From Theobroma cacao (lineage: Eukaryota > Streptophyta > Magnoliopsida > Malvales > Malvaceae): 64,000 bases of DNA. The first letter of the stretch is position 1; the number at the start of each line of letters is the position of its first letter. The stretch spans positions 33,219,379-33,283,378 of the forward strand of contig NC_030852.1 in NCBI RefSeq assembly GCF_000208745.1, in the 5' to 3' direction. Shown here in pieces: positions 51,787-61,779 of the stretch. Below the pieces are notes generated by a model that saw nothing but the letters and a program-made list of their open reading frames with translations, ran no database searches and had not been told where the DNA came from. Position numbers and translations under genes: made by a program.

Positions 51787-52521
51787 CGCCAAGATGTAAA
51801 AATGAAAATAATAATATTTACATAAGTGGTTAAGGTTAAATGTAATGGTTGAAACGATTGTCCCCGTGAAACTACTTGAGATACTTGGTCTCATACGTTA
51901 GGGACAGAATGATGAGTCTCTTTAATTTTAGCACATTCAAGATAATCAACAATATTCTCTTTGAAATCATTCTTGTTTTCTTCACCTAATTAATTAAAGT
52001 CCCCTTTGAACAACTTGTTTCCTTAACCGCACATGATTTCAATTTAACTTCTACCTTTTGCGCAAAATTAACGGCATTCACAAAATTAGGTATTCTCTAC
52101 GTACGTTGTGCGTGAATACAAGTTTTTTTGTGCCTGTTTAATGTTTCACGTGTTTTATTAAATTTTCTTTTGTTACATTTTATATAATTTTACATTACGT
52201 ATTTAATAAATTTTTTATTTTTTATTTTTATTTTAAAATTATTTATTTTTATATTATTTTTTAATTCTTAATTAATAATATAAATTTAGACATATAACAT
52301 AAAATTATAAAAAAAACTCCAAACGAAACATCAAAATAATTGTAATTTTGTTGTGATAATGTAGCAAAATCTCATTAATTTTATTTGAAGACTCGCAATC
52401 TTTGATATTTGTTGCAAGAAATTTCACAAAAACAAAAAGCATCTTAATTCTCTATACTTACATGATATTCATTATTTTTCACATATGTATATATATTGTG
52501 TGTGTGTATATATATACATAT

Positions 52522-52648
52522 ATATATATTTTATAATTAAAAAAAAATCGAATTCTATTATCTAAATAAAAATAATATATCAANATATATATTTTATAAT
52601 TAAAAAAAAAATCGAATTCTATTATCTAAATAAAAAATAATATATCAA
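52522..52648. repeat. Direct duplication flanking a single N (probable assembly artefact)
   Basis: A 62-base segment (52522-52583) is repeated immediately after the N at 52584 as a 64-base segment (52585-52648). The copies differ only by one base in each of two A-runs. This looks like two contig ends of the same sequence joined without merging. Confidence 0.8.
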
Positions 52649-52970
52649 CTAATGAATCGAATGTTCAAGTGTTGCATTATATATATATATATATATGATA
52701 AACATCAAATATTTAATTTATAAAATCATAATATATTTGTTTTTAAAGTTTATACTATTATTTTGTCATTATTTATATTTTTTTTTTTCAAATTTTAAAT
52801 CATTTTACACAATATTATAGAAAGCACTTAGTAATCTTGGTCACAAATATGTCAAAAAAATAGCCAATTTCGTGGTATTAAAAAAGATAAAAAAAAATGC
52901 TCGAGGTAATTATAAGTATTTTATAATTAAAATTAAATAGAAAATATTTGAAAAATCCAAAAAACAATTG

Positions 52971-53640
52971 AGAATAATTAATGATAGTAAAAGTGACGTA
53001 AGGTTTTCCAGGAAAGCGTTACGTCAAGAGTACGGACATTGACCAATGAGATCCAGCTCCCATGAATCATCATCCAAACACAGTAGTTGACCACGTGACC
53101 AAGGAAAAGAATATGTTCAAGTCTTTTTTTAGTTGCGTCAAGGTTGTAATTGTCAGTTTCGAATTTGTCTGAACCCTCCCCTCCCTCGACTCTCCCCTCT
53201 CTCCACTCGCTTCGTTTTGATTTTGCCAAGGCACTACCAGACAAACAACAAGCAACGACCGATGGGGTCTCCCAATTTTTTTTTTTTAAAAAAAACGTCC
53301 CTCCAAACTCCTAACCCATCTGGGGGTTGAGGTGGGGGCCCCCACTTTAAACCATCGTGCCGACAGTCAATATCTGATGTTAATTTTATCATCAAAACCG
53401 TACACGTGGCCCTATCCAAGCCTTGAACGGCATTGATGCGGCTCATCTCTCATCACCAGTTTGGGTTTTCCGAAATCATGATGGTTCGAATCAAAGACAT
53501 AATTGTGTTTGCCCATGGACCCTACCGTACGAACGGGAGCATTATACAATGCCCATGATTGTGACACGTGCCTCTTTTCTCGAACCCCCCTAATTATGCG
53601 CAACACAAACCAAAGCTTGTTGCCCAGTTGTATTTCCATT
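52971..53640 (+). promoter_or_regulatory. Promoter-like segment with TGACG palindrome, W-boxes and G-boxes
   Basis: TGACGTAA at 52994-53001 and its inverse TTACGTCA at 53019-53026 form a perfect inverted repeat. TTGACC (W-box core) occurs at 53039-53044 and 53087-53092; the second overlaps a CACGTG at 53092-53097. Further CACGTG motifs are at 53403-53408 and 53565-53570. A CT-rich tract (53170-53215) and an ACAACAAGCAACGACC leader-like stretch precede an ATG at 53262, but that frame stops after 22 codons. It could be the start of a non-coding RNA or a gene relic. Motifs are seen directly; function is inferred. Confidence 0.4.
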
Positions 53641-55260
53641 AAAACACAGCGTTTTTGTCTTTGATTTTGAATGTAAGAAATTGTACCACCACCGGTTTTA
53701 TTTCATTTTATGTTGAGTAATTTTGTGGTCCAAAATTCTAGCACCAATTTTGGGACAACAAATTTTATTCTTCCCCTTTCCCTCTATTTTTTTTTTTTTT
53801 GCTTTTAAAATAGTACATAATTGATTAATGTGAGTTGTTTATGATGTGACACGTATTATTTTAATGTCTAAATTTTCAAAAGGTTCGTAATGTACGTGTG
53901 TTTCCAATTGGATAACTGAGATCTAAGAGTTGACAACTTAAAGTTTGTTTTAAAGAGTGTGAGCTGTGATTCAGAACTAAAACTTACTAAGCTTTGAAAA
54001 ACATGTTATGCACATTTAACGACTTGGACACATCTCTGTCAAGAGTTAATCTTATATTCACATATTAATTTGCCCTATTTTCCTCCTCTCTTTTTTTTTT
54101 TTAAAGAAAGAAAACTTCTCATTTTATAATGCTTTAATTCCTTGAAGTTTTGCTTAGAATACAAATGATAAACATGGGTTTTCTTGTTTGAATTTCCAGA
54201 GTGTTTGACTTTTATGGGTTGAAAATATGAAATGACTGAGCACTTTTTTGTTGTTGATGTAATGCAAAATCAGTGATCTTGACCTTTCTTGAATAATGTC
54301 ATTCCAAAATTTTAGAAATGATAGAAAGTGCAGTCCTCTTTTTTCTTTTTTTTTTTGGGTTGTAAGGCTTTTTATCATTTGAAAAGAGGGGGAGAAACAA
54401 GGATCATAGTTTAGTTGCCACACTTCCATTAGTCCCTTCAACGATTTATTCTTGCCCACTGACCATGGTTCATTTACAATTTAATTTAAAAATTTCATCA
54501 CATTTAATTGAATGAATAATGATTTATATACTATACTGTTTACTTATTTTACTCTTCATCAAATTTAATTTTAATCATTTTAATTCGTACGATAAGATTT
54601 GATTATAGATTTTAAAATTAAAGTCTGCATTGAAAAACATATACAAATATTTAAAATTAAGATTTAGGTGAGAGGTAGAGCGTAAACAAATATCATCCCT
54701 AATGAATTCTTTGCCACCTTTGAAATTTGTGTATAAATTTGAATCTTATACTTAATACCCATATGTAAATCAATTTTTTTTTTTCAAAAAAAAAACGAAG
54801 ATTCTGACCATTTCCTTATGAACTTAATATTTAATGAGAGTATAAGTTAGGACCACAAAAAGCAAGTAATTTTCATATGGTGACAGATAAAGACATAAAT
54901 TAACCAAAGTTAAGGGTCTGGTAAAAAGAAGCATAAAGAGGTAAGACTTTTTGGCAGCATAGAGTGTAGGACACTCTAATTTACTCAAAAATAAAAGGGA
55001 GAAATGAGAAAGAATGGTATCCCATGTGAATTAACAGTGAAAGGTATAGTATTTTATATCTTTTTAAACTTCATGGGTGAACTCGATTGGCAGTGAGCTG
55101 ACTTCTTTGAAACAATACATATAAATATAGGGTGGTCCATGACCATGCCATCTTCGGTCATAATAAACATACAAATTTAGACTTTAGCAATGCATGGTAA
55201 AGCACACATTTTTAGAATATTTAGCATTCACGTTGGTCTCAAGTAGTATTTATATTTAAG

Positions 55261-55405
55261 AACCCCTCTCTCTCTCTCTCTCTATCGGGACCTTACTCTA
55301 TATGTTATTTGTGATTAAGATTGGAAATATANTAACCCTACCTCTCTCTCTCTCTCTATCGGGACCTTACTCTATATGTTATTTGTGATTAAGATTGGAA
55401 ATATA
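55261..55405. repeat. Second direct duplication flanking a single N (probable assembly artefact)
   Basis: The segment 55261-55331, starting AACCC and a (CT)n run and continuing ATCGGGACCTTACTC, is repeated at 55334-55405 just after the N at 55332. The copies are almost identical apart from the start of the CT tract. As at 52584, this looks like unmerged overlapping contig ends. Confidence 0.8.
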
Positions 55406-56382
55406 AAAAAAAAAACAAATTGCTTTCTAATTCAGAGTCAAATTAAGACCAATGTTTTTTTTTTCTATTGTAAATGCCAATAAATATAGTAACACATCCT
55501 TAGCATGCATATAAATGTTAATTAGTACTTAAGTTGTGCTTCATTAACTATGCTAATTAGTTATATACTTACGAATATCAAATACATAACTTTATTTTTG
55601 AACATGCAATATTGGAATTCATATAAAAATTTTTCTAAGAATACGATCCATGCATGCACTAAGTTCATAGCGAAGTTAGTGGAAACTTGTGAAACAGTGA
55701 ACGGGAGGTCTGATTTTGCATTTTCAAGTTCCATTCTGAGTATAACAACGTTAATGAAAAGCACCGAAGAAATGGTGATGCAGACAAAAAAGGAGAAATA
55801 TATCAGGCGTTCTATTAATGGAGGTTGCTAGTGAGCATTCAAAGGGGAATGAGAACTTACATGAGTGAAACCAAGAACAAGGGAAAGAAAAAAGAGAGAA
55901 AAATAAAAAGTTGTATGATGAGAAGCATTGGAAGAGGCAAAGATTCTTGTATAAAGAGAGTGTCGTCCTATACTAATCATTATATCTCTTTTCCTTTTAA
56001 CCAAACCAAAATGAGTGGAGTGAAGCATACCATACGCAGAGAGAGAGAAAAGATTAGTAGCTTAGTTTGGTGAGCAGTCAGCATTAACAAGTCTTGCCGA
56101 CAGGAAATTCTGTCTCTCCACTAAATGAGTCATTAGGAGACCCAAGAGTGGTAAAAAAATAAACAAAAAGAAAAGAAAAGAACAACACAAATTCACTCCA
56201 CTTTTCTACTATCGTCACGATTTCACCCCACAGAAAGGTGAATCACCACTTGATATGTATATATATTTTTTAACCTTTTTAACTGTTGGGTGGAGATGGG
56301 TGGGTGCATCTAATTCCATCGAGGCATTAAGCCAAAAAGGAGAGCTCAAAGTTCAAAGTGCTTTTAAAGGGTTTTTTTTTTA

Positions 56383-56425
56383 AATATATATATATATATA
56401 TATATTGAAATATATATATATATAT
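56383..56425. repeat. Interrupted (TA)n microsatellite
   Basis: Two TA runs separated by TTGAAA in a gene-free spacer. Confidence 0.8.
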
Positions 56426-56999
56426 GATGGAAGGGAAAAGATCGGAAAGCCGATGGTTTCCTGAAATTTCTAGGCTTGGTTTTACCATAAAGGGTTGCAA
56501 CATGCTACAGTGATAGCTTCCTCTGATTGGCAGAAAGTGCAATGGTGGATGACCAGCCATTGTCAAATGACTCCTTATCCGCTTCTCTTGGATATAACTA
56601 GCTACTGCTCTGCAATTCATTGCCCTTTTCCTTTTTCTCTTGCTTTTCCTCTTTTTTACTCAAGCTGCATGTGTGAATATTTCCCTCCTAGCTTTTCTTT
56701 CTTGTTTTTTTTTTTTTTTTGTTTTCTAGAATAAAGATTTAGAGTTGTATGAATAAATCTTGAATGCTTTGAGTTATCCTATACATGATTAGTAATTATA
56801 GAATGGATATATATATATCAGTAAAAACAAAAGTACTAGTAATTGTAAGAGGTATAGAAGATGGTATATATTAGTCAATTTCACATTTTACAGTCATGAA
56901 TAACAAATCTGTATCATAGTATAATATACTGGAACATAAATACGGGAAATACAAATAAATATTGGATAAACAATCAAACAGGAGCAAGAGGAATAAATC

Positions 57000-58330
57000 C
57001 TTGGAGTTTGAGGTAGATGAATGTAGGGAAATCCATCAAGAAAAACTTGGAGCAGCTGTTAAGTTGCAGTAGTGTTTTAAAATTGCCGAGGCATCAGGAA
57101 CCAATGAATCAGTTTGAAATCGTTGTAGGATCACTCTCAAGCATCTTGTGTGCCGCTTCATGCCGACAATCTTCCTTTGCTTTGGGTCCTCTTAAGACCT
57201 TTCTCGCAATCATGGGGGGCATCAACCAATGACTCTGCATGAACATCATGAGCTTTGGAATGTTTAAAAGATAAGTTACCCCCAAAGATGATTTGATGGG
57301 AAAAACCTGATCTCTCTCCCAGACAACCAAAGCTTGGAAAAAGACTTCCACTTCTTTCATGGTGGGGCTCCACTCTCCCAAAGACACAAAAAACAGGAGA
57401 GATAGATGAGATGGAAACAGTTACAAGTGCTCCTCCAGCTAGAAAAGCCCTGGTCTCAGGTCCTTCCGAGGTTGGTGACCCACGTACTGAAATTCGGCTA
57501 GCCATCCACCCAACCGGCTCAAGGATCCTCTTGCAAAAAGACAGATATCTGCCAAAAACTTGGAGTCCTTGGATCCTCCAGGCAAATTCCTCTTTAATCA
57601 TGGTCCAACAATACTAACGCCCAACCATCTTACGGTGGTCTCTCCAGTCCGACAATATCTTTGTCACATGCTTCTGCCAACAAAAAAAAGACATTTAGCA
57701 TAATTATCATAAGCTCATTGCTCAGTTGAAAGTTCAACTTACAATAATTGACTCTATCAACATACAACTCCAAGTTCTTGAACATATGTTTCAACAGTTT
57801 AATGTTCACCAAGAAAGGTAACTCAAATAAACACAACTAAGAAATGAGCCTATCCAAACATTTCTGATAAAAATGTACTTTAACCTACTAGTTTCGGAGA
57901 AGTATAGATTGTACTTGAGATGTGATTTAGGTTCTCGACCTGTCAAAGCGCTTGATTGCATCACAAGTCACAAAAACTAAACAGAGTGGATGCACAAGAG
58001 CCAGAAATCTTATCGAGTTTTGGTATCTCCCGAGGTACAGATACAACATGGTCCAGGCAATTACCTGTTTGGGCTGTGAGAAGGAACCTAAACTTGGAAC
58101 TTCATTCCAACTTCAGTTTGCGGAAAGACCGTCTAGATGGGCATATGAAGGACCACCAAGCAGCCAAATGCAAGTACCAAAGACCAGAAATAGTGAAAGG
58201 TTTTTCAGCAAAACCTCCCCAATCATTTTACCACACATCAAAGAGCAAATGATATCCAAATTGGACATGTGTGAAATTGCACAAAGAAAGAGTGTTGATC
58301 ACGCTTGTTTACAAAGGAATTGAGATGATC
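57000..58330 (-). ncRNA. Possible spliced non-coding transcript or downstream exons
   Basis: Two GC-richer blocks (about 57000-57673 and 57950-58330) stand out from AT-rich flanks, but all frames are broken by stops and match no family I know. On the minus strand the left block begins with an excellent 3' splice site: a TGCTAAAT branch-like motif, a T8 tract and GGCAG ending at 57674. The right block contains a good 5' splice site, AAACAG followed by GTAATTG, at 58065/58064. Together they would define a minus-strand intron of 391 bases. This may be a long non-coding RNA, or 3' UTR exons of the hAT-derived gene upstream on the same strand. A decayed gene is also possible. Confidence 0.3.
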
Positions 58331-59243
58331 ATGCAAAGGATCCATAATTCCACACTTCATATAATATTGAAAGCAAGGGACCAGCTGTACATTATATCAA
58401 TTCCAAAAGTTCAGCTGGACTAAATAAAGAAACCATGTAACAAGCTTTTTCGGACAGAAAGGTAATTGTCTTTAGAAGATTAATTACTTCATCAAGAACA
58501 ATAAAATGGAGAACCGGACTACAAGAGAAATTGCTTTCTTGGATTCTTAAGAACACAAATGAGGGCTCATAAGTCTTAAAGCAAGATTGTTAACAGAATA
58601 CGGAAATTTCAGTAAATAATGTCATATACACACACATGCATTACTGTCCTAAACCTATATCATCAGTTCCATGAACAAAAAAAAGCACATGGAAGGTAGA
58701 GTACAAGCCAAATCAGAAACTGTAAGTTTCAATATTACTCAAGATAACAGCACATTGTGCTTAAGTGCTTCAAGTTCAAAAGGATATGACTTGCTTGTAA
58801 ACCTCATAAAAAAATATAGAGTCAAGATATGTTCATAAAACCAAAAGAGAAATCATAAATCTTTCCCCTTTATAGATATTATTTTTTTATCAAAAATGCT
58901 AGAGGACAAAAAATTTACAATGTTCTTCCTGTTCTGTAACTTCTATTCATGCAGCATTCTCTATCTTTACAAACAAGAAGACTCTTTCTGCAAATCCAAA
59001 AGCCCCAAAATCATGCTAGGGTAAAAGATGGGAAAATGCTCAAACTGTGAGGCTGAGCAGTGGTAGGAATACAATATTCAATCCCAATCAATGCCCTTTT
59101 CCTCCACCTGACTGTCCCAAAATCTTCTAAAGAGTAAGTAAACTAGTACAAAATGGGAAAAAAGTAGTAAAACGAATTCAAAAAATCCTACAATTTTCAA
59201 ATATCTAAGGAAATGGGGAAAAAAGAAAAGAAAAGAAAAAACA
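58331..59243. other. 3' flank of the hAT-derived gene
   Basis: No ORF of note. Probable 3' UTR and downstream region of the minus-strand gene ending at 59244. No repeat seen beyond short A and T runs. Confidence 0.45.
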
Positions 59244-61598
59244 TTACACTGAGGATGTTTCAACAAGAACCTCATTTAGCACATCATCCTCACCGTTTGC
59301 CAATGCGAAAAGCTCCGCATCCTTCTCTTCATCGCTGGAAAAATCCCGCCTCTCGAGCTTGGAATGTGCTGCAACAAATATCAACTTTTGAGCCCTGTCC
59401 ATGCCTACCCTTGAATGCCCATGTGCACCTACCCATCTCAACAAAGACCAACTGCATTTGAATCCACATGAAGTTGCATGAAGGAAAATAAGCCTAACTG
59501 CAACTTTTCCTAGGGACTTGAACTCAGTAAGATGAGTTTCCCAAATAAGCCTACTGCTCTGGGGATTAGCAATTTTCATCTTCCCAGTGACTGGATCTCT
59601 CTCCTTCATCTGCACAGCTTGTGCATATACCGGATCAAGCCCTTCTGTTCTCCATTTCATAAGCTCCATAAGAGCAATATGAGCCTCCTCTCTAGATACA
59701 AGCCTGGTTATCAGCTTGTCAACATCCTTTTCTTGCTCAAGTGTCAAGCATTTGAATGGGGGAAGGTACTTCCCACTGGCGTCTCTAATCAAATAAAGTG
59801 GATCAAGTATATATGCAGCCGCCCAAGCCGGGTGGTAATTCTTCTTGAACCGCCTTTCAATCACTTTCTCCACTTGACCTTCTGCAATGTGAAATTTAGA
59901 ACACCAATCTTTCACCCTGGTTCTAAGATCATCCCAAAGTGGCAGGCATTTCCCAACCAGTGGTCTTTCTGTCTCTATCTCTTGAGCCATTTCTTTGATC
60001 AATTTAACCAATGAATGCACTGCCTCTAAATCATTCCAAAACCCCATATCTCGAATCATCTCTGCAACATCCCTAGCAACTGGATCCTCCATGGATACCA
60101 TCTTATACGTTTCGTCAAGCAAAAGCAACTGAAGTGCCCGAGCTGAGTTCAATATATCTTCAATCATTGTATATACAGGTCCAAAATTCAAGCTTTCATG
60201 GTCGCGCAAGGGCACTCTCAATAAATCGGCACTCCCACACTCCTGCAACTGATACTTCTGAAAGCTAATGCGAATTTGACTCGTATTATTTATGAAATTT
60301 GCAAGCTTCAAGGCGTTCTCTGTCACTGTCTTGAACAAAGGAAGCTCCTTGCTAAAGTCCTTAATCAAACTATTCAAACCCTGAAACTGACAAGAAAGAT
60401 TAACCATCCAATGATGCTGATTCTCCAAATTCCTCAATGCTTTAGCCTTAAACTTATCAGCAACAATCCCTGCACATTGCTGCACAGCATTCCCACAAAT
60501 TCCCGTTACAGTCTCCCACAAGACCTCCTCTGCATATTTAGAAGGAACAGCACCACTAAGAAAAACTGCCCTTCTATACAAACTAGTCCCATTAGGCAAA
60601 TTCACCATCAAATTCACCAAGCTCTCTTCCCCACTAGCAAAGCTCTTAGCTTTCCACCCATCCGATGCAACCTGAAAGAACATAGCATCTCTAATCCTTG
60701 CCTCGGATTCAGATTTCACTTCTTCATACTTAACATCCAATCTACTACCAGCAAGTTCCCTCCTTGAAACTGGTGGCAACCCGACCTGATTAAGAAAAGC
60801 TCTAAACTTTGGATGTTCAAGACTCGAAAACGAAACCGACCCACAACACTCATAAATCCAATCAGCTAAAAAATCAACTGCACACTCAATCTGGGACTTG
60901 CTTAAAGTTGGCCCAGGTGAAGTTTTAGGACTTTTTAGCTTCTTTACACTATCTTCCAACATAGCCAAAGCACCTAAATCCTCTTTCCCTCCAGACAAAA
61001 CCAAATGCTGCTGATGTTGCGGCACCAAACTTCCACCACTCGCCGTCACAACCGCCCCTGGCGACGGCGAGTAAGCTAACTCTCCGCAAAACCTTGAAGG
61101 ATCAACAATAGCCAACGGAGTAACCTGATAAGAACAACCCAAACCTGAACCAGAACCAGAACCCGAACCAACAAGGACACCGCCAGTGGCAGTTACAGTA
61201 ACCGAAGAAGAGCTTCGTTTCCTATTACTTTGAGTTGCGGTTGCTGTTGCCACCGTTGTTGGAGATGGAGAAACAGAAGAAATGGGTTTGGCAAGAGAGT
61301 TAAAGTTGGGACAAGTTCCCCTCTTTAGATGTTCTGAAGCTGTTCTTGAAGGATTAGAAGCCGAGAAAACAGCGTCGCACAAAGAGCACCGGAGCTTTAC
61401 AGCTTTGGGGAGCCCGGTATCAGTGTTATGAACGAGCATGGGCTCGAGATGAGCCCAATACCAAGCTCCTTTACCTTTTATTGCCTTGGTTCGAACCATG
61501 ACTAACCCTTCGTACCTTTTGTGTACGGCCTTGGCTGTTAACTCGTCGGCTGAGACTGCGTCCACTGGAGTCGTTGTCGTATTAGTCGTGGCAGCCAT
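59244..61598 (-). CDS. hAT-transposase-derived protein, probably domesticated
   Basis: One uninterrupted exon encodes 784 residues. A BED-like zinc finger is at the N-terminus (C71, C74, H90, C96 in RCSLCDAVFS...HLKRGTC). Low-complexity Ser/Thr and GS repeats follow (about 105-160). The hAT/DUF659-like core includes SDGWKAKS (D313) and VADKFKAK (D381), and the C-terminal dimerisation-type region is about 690-750 (RLIFLHATSCGFKCSWSLLRW). The catalytic Glu of active hAT enzymes, in the CERNWS-like block, appears replaced by Lys (FKCSWS), so excision activity is unlikely. There are no terminal inverted repeats around it, the ORF is long and intact, and similar single-copy genes (At1g12380, At1g62870, from memory) lie next to the photolyase in Arabidopsis. 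I infer a DNA-binding nuclear protein; the cellular role is unknown. The start GTAATGG has a strong context (G at -3, G at +4). Confidence 0.9.
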   Translation of the reverse strand: MAATTNTTTTPVDAVSADELTAKAVHKRYEGLVMVRTKAIKGKGAWYWAHLEPMLVHNTDTGLPKAVKLRCSLCDAVFSASNPSRTASEHLKRGTCPNFNSLAKPISSVSPSPTTVATATATQSNRKRSSSSVTVTATGGVLVGSGSGSGSGLGCSYQVTPLAIVDPSRFCGELAYSPSPGAVVTASGGSLVPQHQQHLVLSGGKEDLGALAMLEDSVKKLKSPKTSPGPTLSKSQIECAVDFLADWIYECCGSVSFSSLEHPKFRAFLNQVGLPPVSRRELAGSRLDVKYEEVKSESEARIRDAMFFQVASDGWKAKSFASGEESLVNLMVNLPNGTSLYRRAVFLSGAVPSKYAEEVLWETVTGICGNAVQQCAGIVADKFKAKALRNLENQHHWMVNLSCQFQGLNSLIKDFSKELPLFKTVTENALKLANFINNTSQIRISFQKYQLQECGSADLLRVPLRDHESLNFGPVYTMIEDILNSARALQLLLLDETYKMVSMEDPVARDVAEMIRDMGFWNDLEAVHSLVKLIKEMAQEIETERPLVGKCLPLWDDLRTRVKDWCSKFHIAEGQVEKVIERRFKKNYHPAWAAAYILDPLYLIRDASGKYLPPFKCLTLEQEKDVDKLITRLVSREEAHIALMELMKWRTEGLDPVYAQAVQMKERDPVTGKMKIANPQSSRLIWETHLTEFKSLGKVAVRLIFLHATSCGFKCSWSLLRWVGAHGHSRVGMDRAQKLIFVAAHSKLERRDFSSDEEKDAELFALANGEDDVLNEVLVETSSV

Positions 61599-61779
61599 TA
61601 CAGGGGGACTTAAATGAAAAAAATGGAAAATTTGGCAACTCTTTTTGGAGTTTCACTGAAAGGCTCTGCTTATTGTCTTCGTTGTCGTTGTTGTTGATGT
61701 CGTTGTTTTTCTTGTCATCTTTTTCTTCTCCTTGTTCCCGTGGATTATGTGAACGAAGACGTTCTATGGGTTCTTGCAT
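61582..61779 (-). CDS. Upstream ORF overlapping the hAT-derived gene start
   Basis: A 65-codon frame starting at 61779 runs through the leader and past the main ATG (61598), ending 17 bases inside the main coding region in another frame. Its ATG has a weak context (T at -3, C at +4), while the main ATG is strong. The peptide is Asn/Asp/Lys-rich and matches no family. If the leader includes 61779, this uORF would lower main-ORF translation except through leaky scanning. Confidence 0.45.
   Translation of the reverse strand: MQEPIERLRSHNPREQGEEKDDKKNNDINNNDNEDNKQSLSVKLQKELPNFPFFSFKSPCNGCHD

Larger units (their letters stand above)
46437..52970. other. Gene-free spacer upstream of the photolyase
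   Basis: The first 150-200 bases are the photolyase promoter and leader. Beyond that no protein family is recognised in any frame; ORFs such as 48268-48546 and 49518-49835 have no familiar motifs. Base composition is mixed to about 50 kb, then AT-rich. A G-box pair lies at 51741-51766. An N-associated duplication lies at 52522-52648. Confidence 0.5.
53641..56990. other. AT-rich spacer
   Basis: No gene recognised. It contains the second N-associated duplication (55261-55405), (CT)n runs inside it, and an interrupted (TA)n at about 56383-56425. Short ORFs, for example 54154-54459 and 55550-55831, match nothing. Confidence 0.5.

Noticed and set aside
53475..53500. GGTTCGAATC, resembling a tRNA B-box
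   Set aside because: No matching A-box, acceptor stem or cloverleaf can be drawn around it.
59532..60767. Two plus-strand ORFs of about 160 codons
   Set aside because: They lie antisense inside the hAT-derived gene, whose sense frame carries clear domain text.
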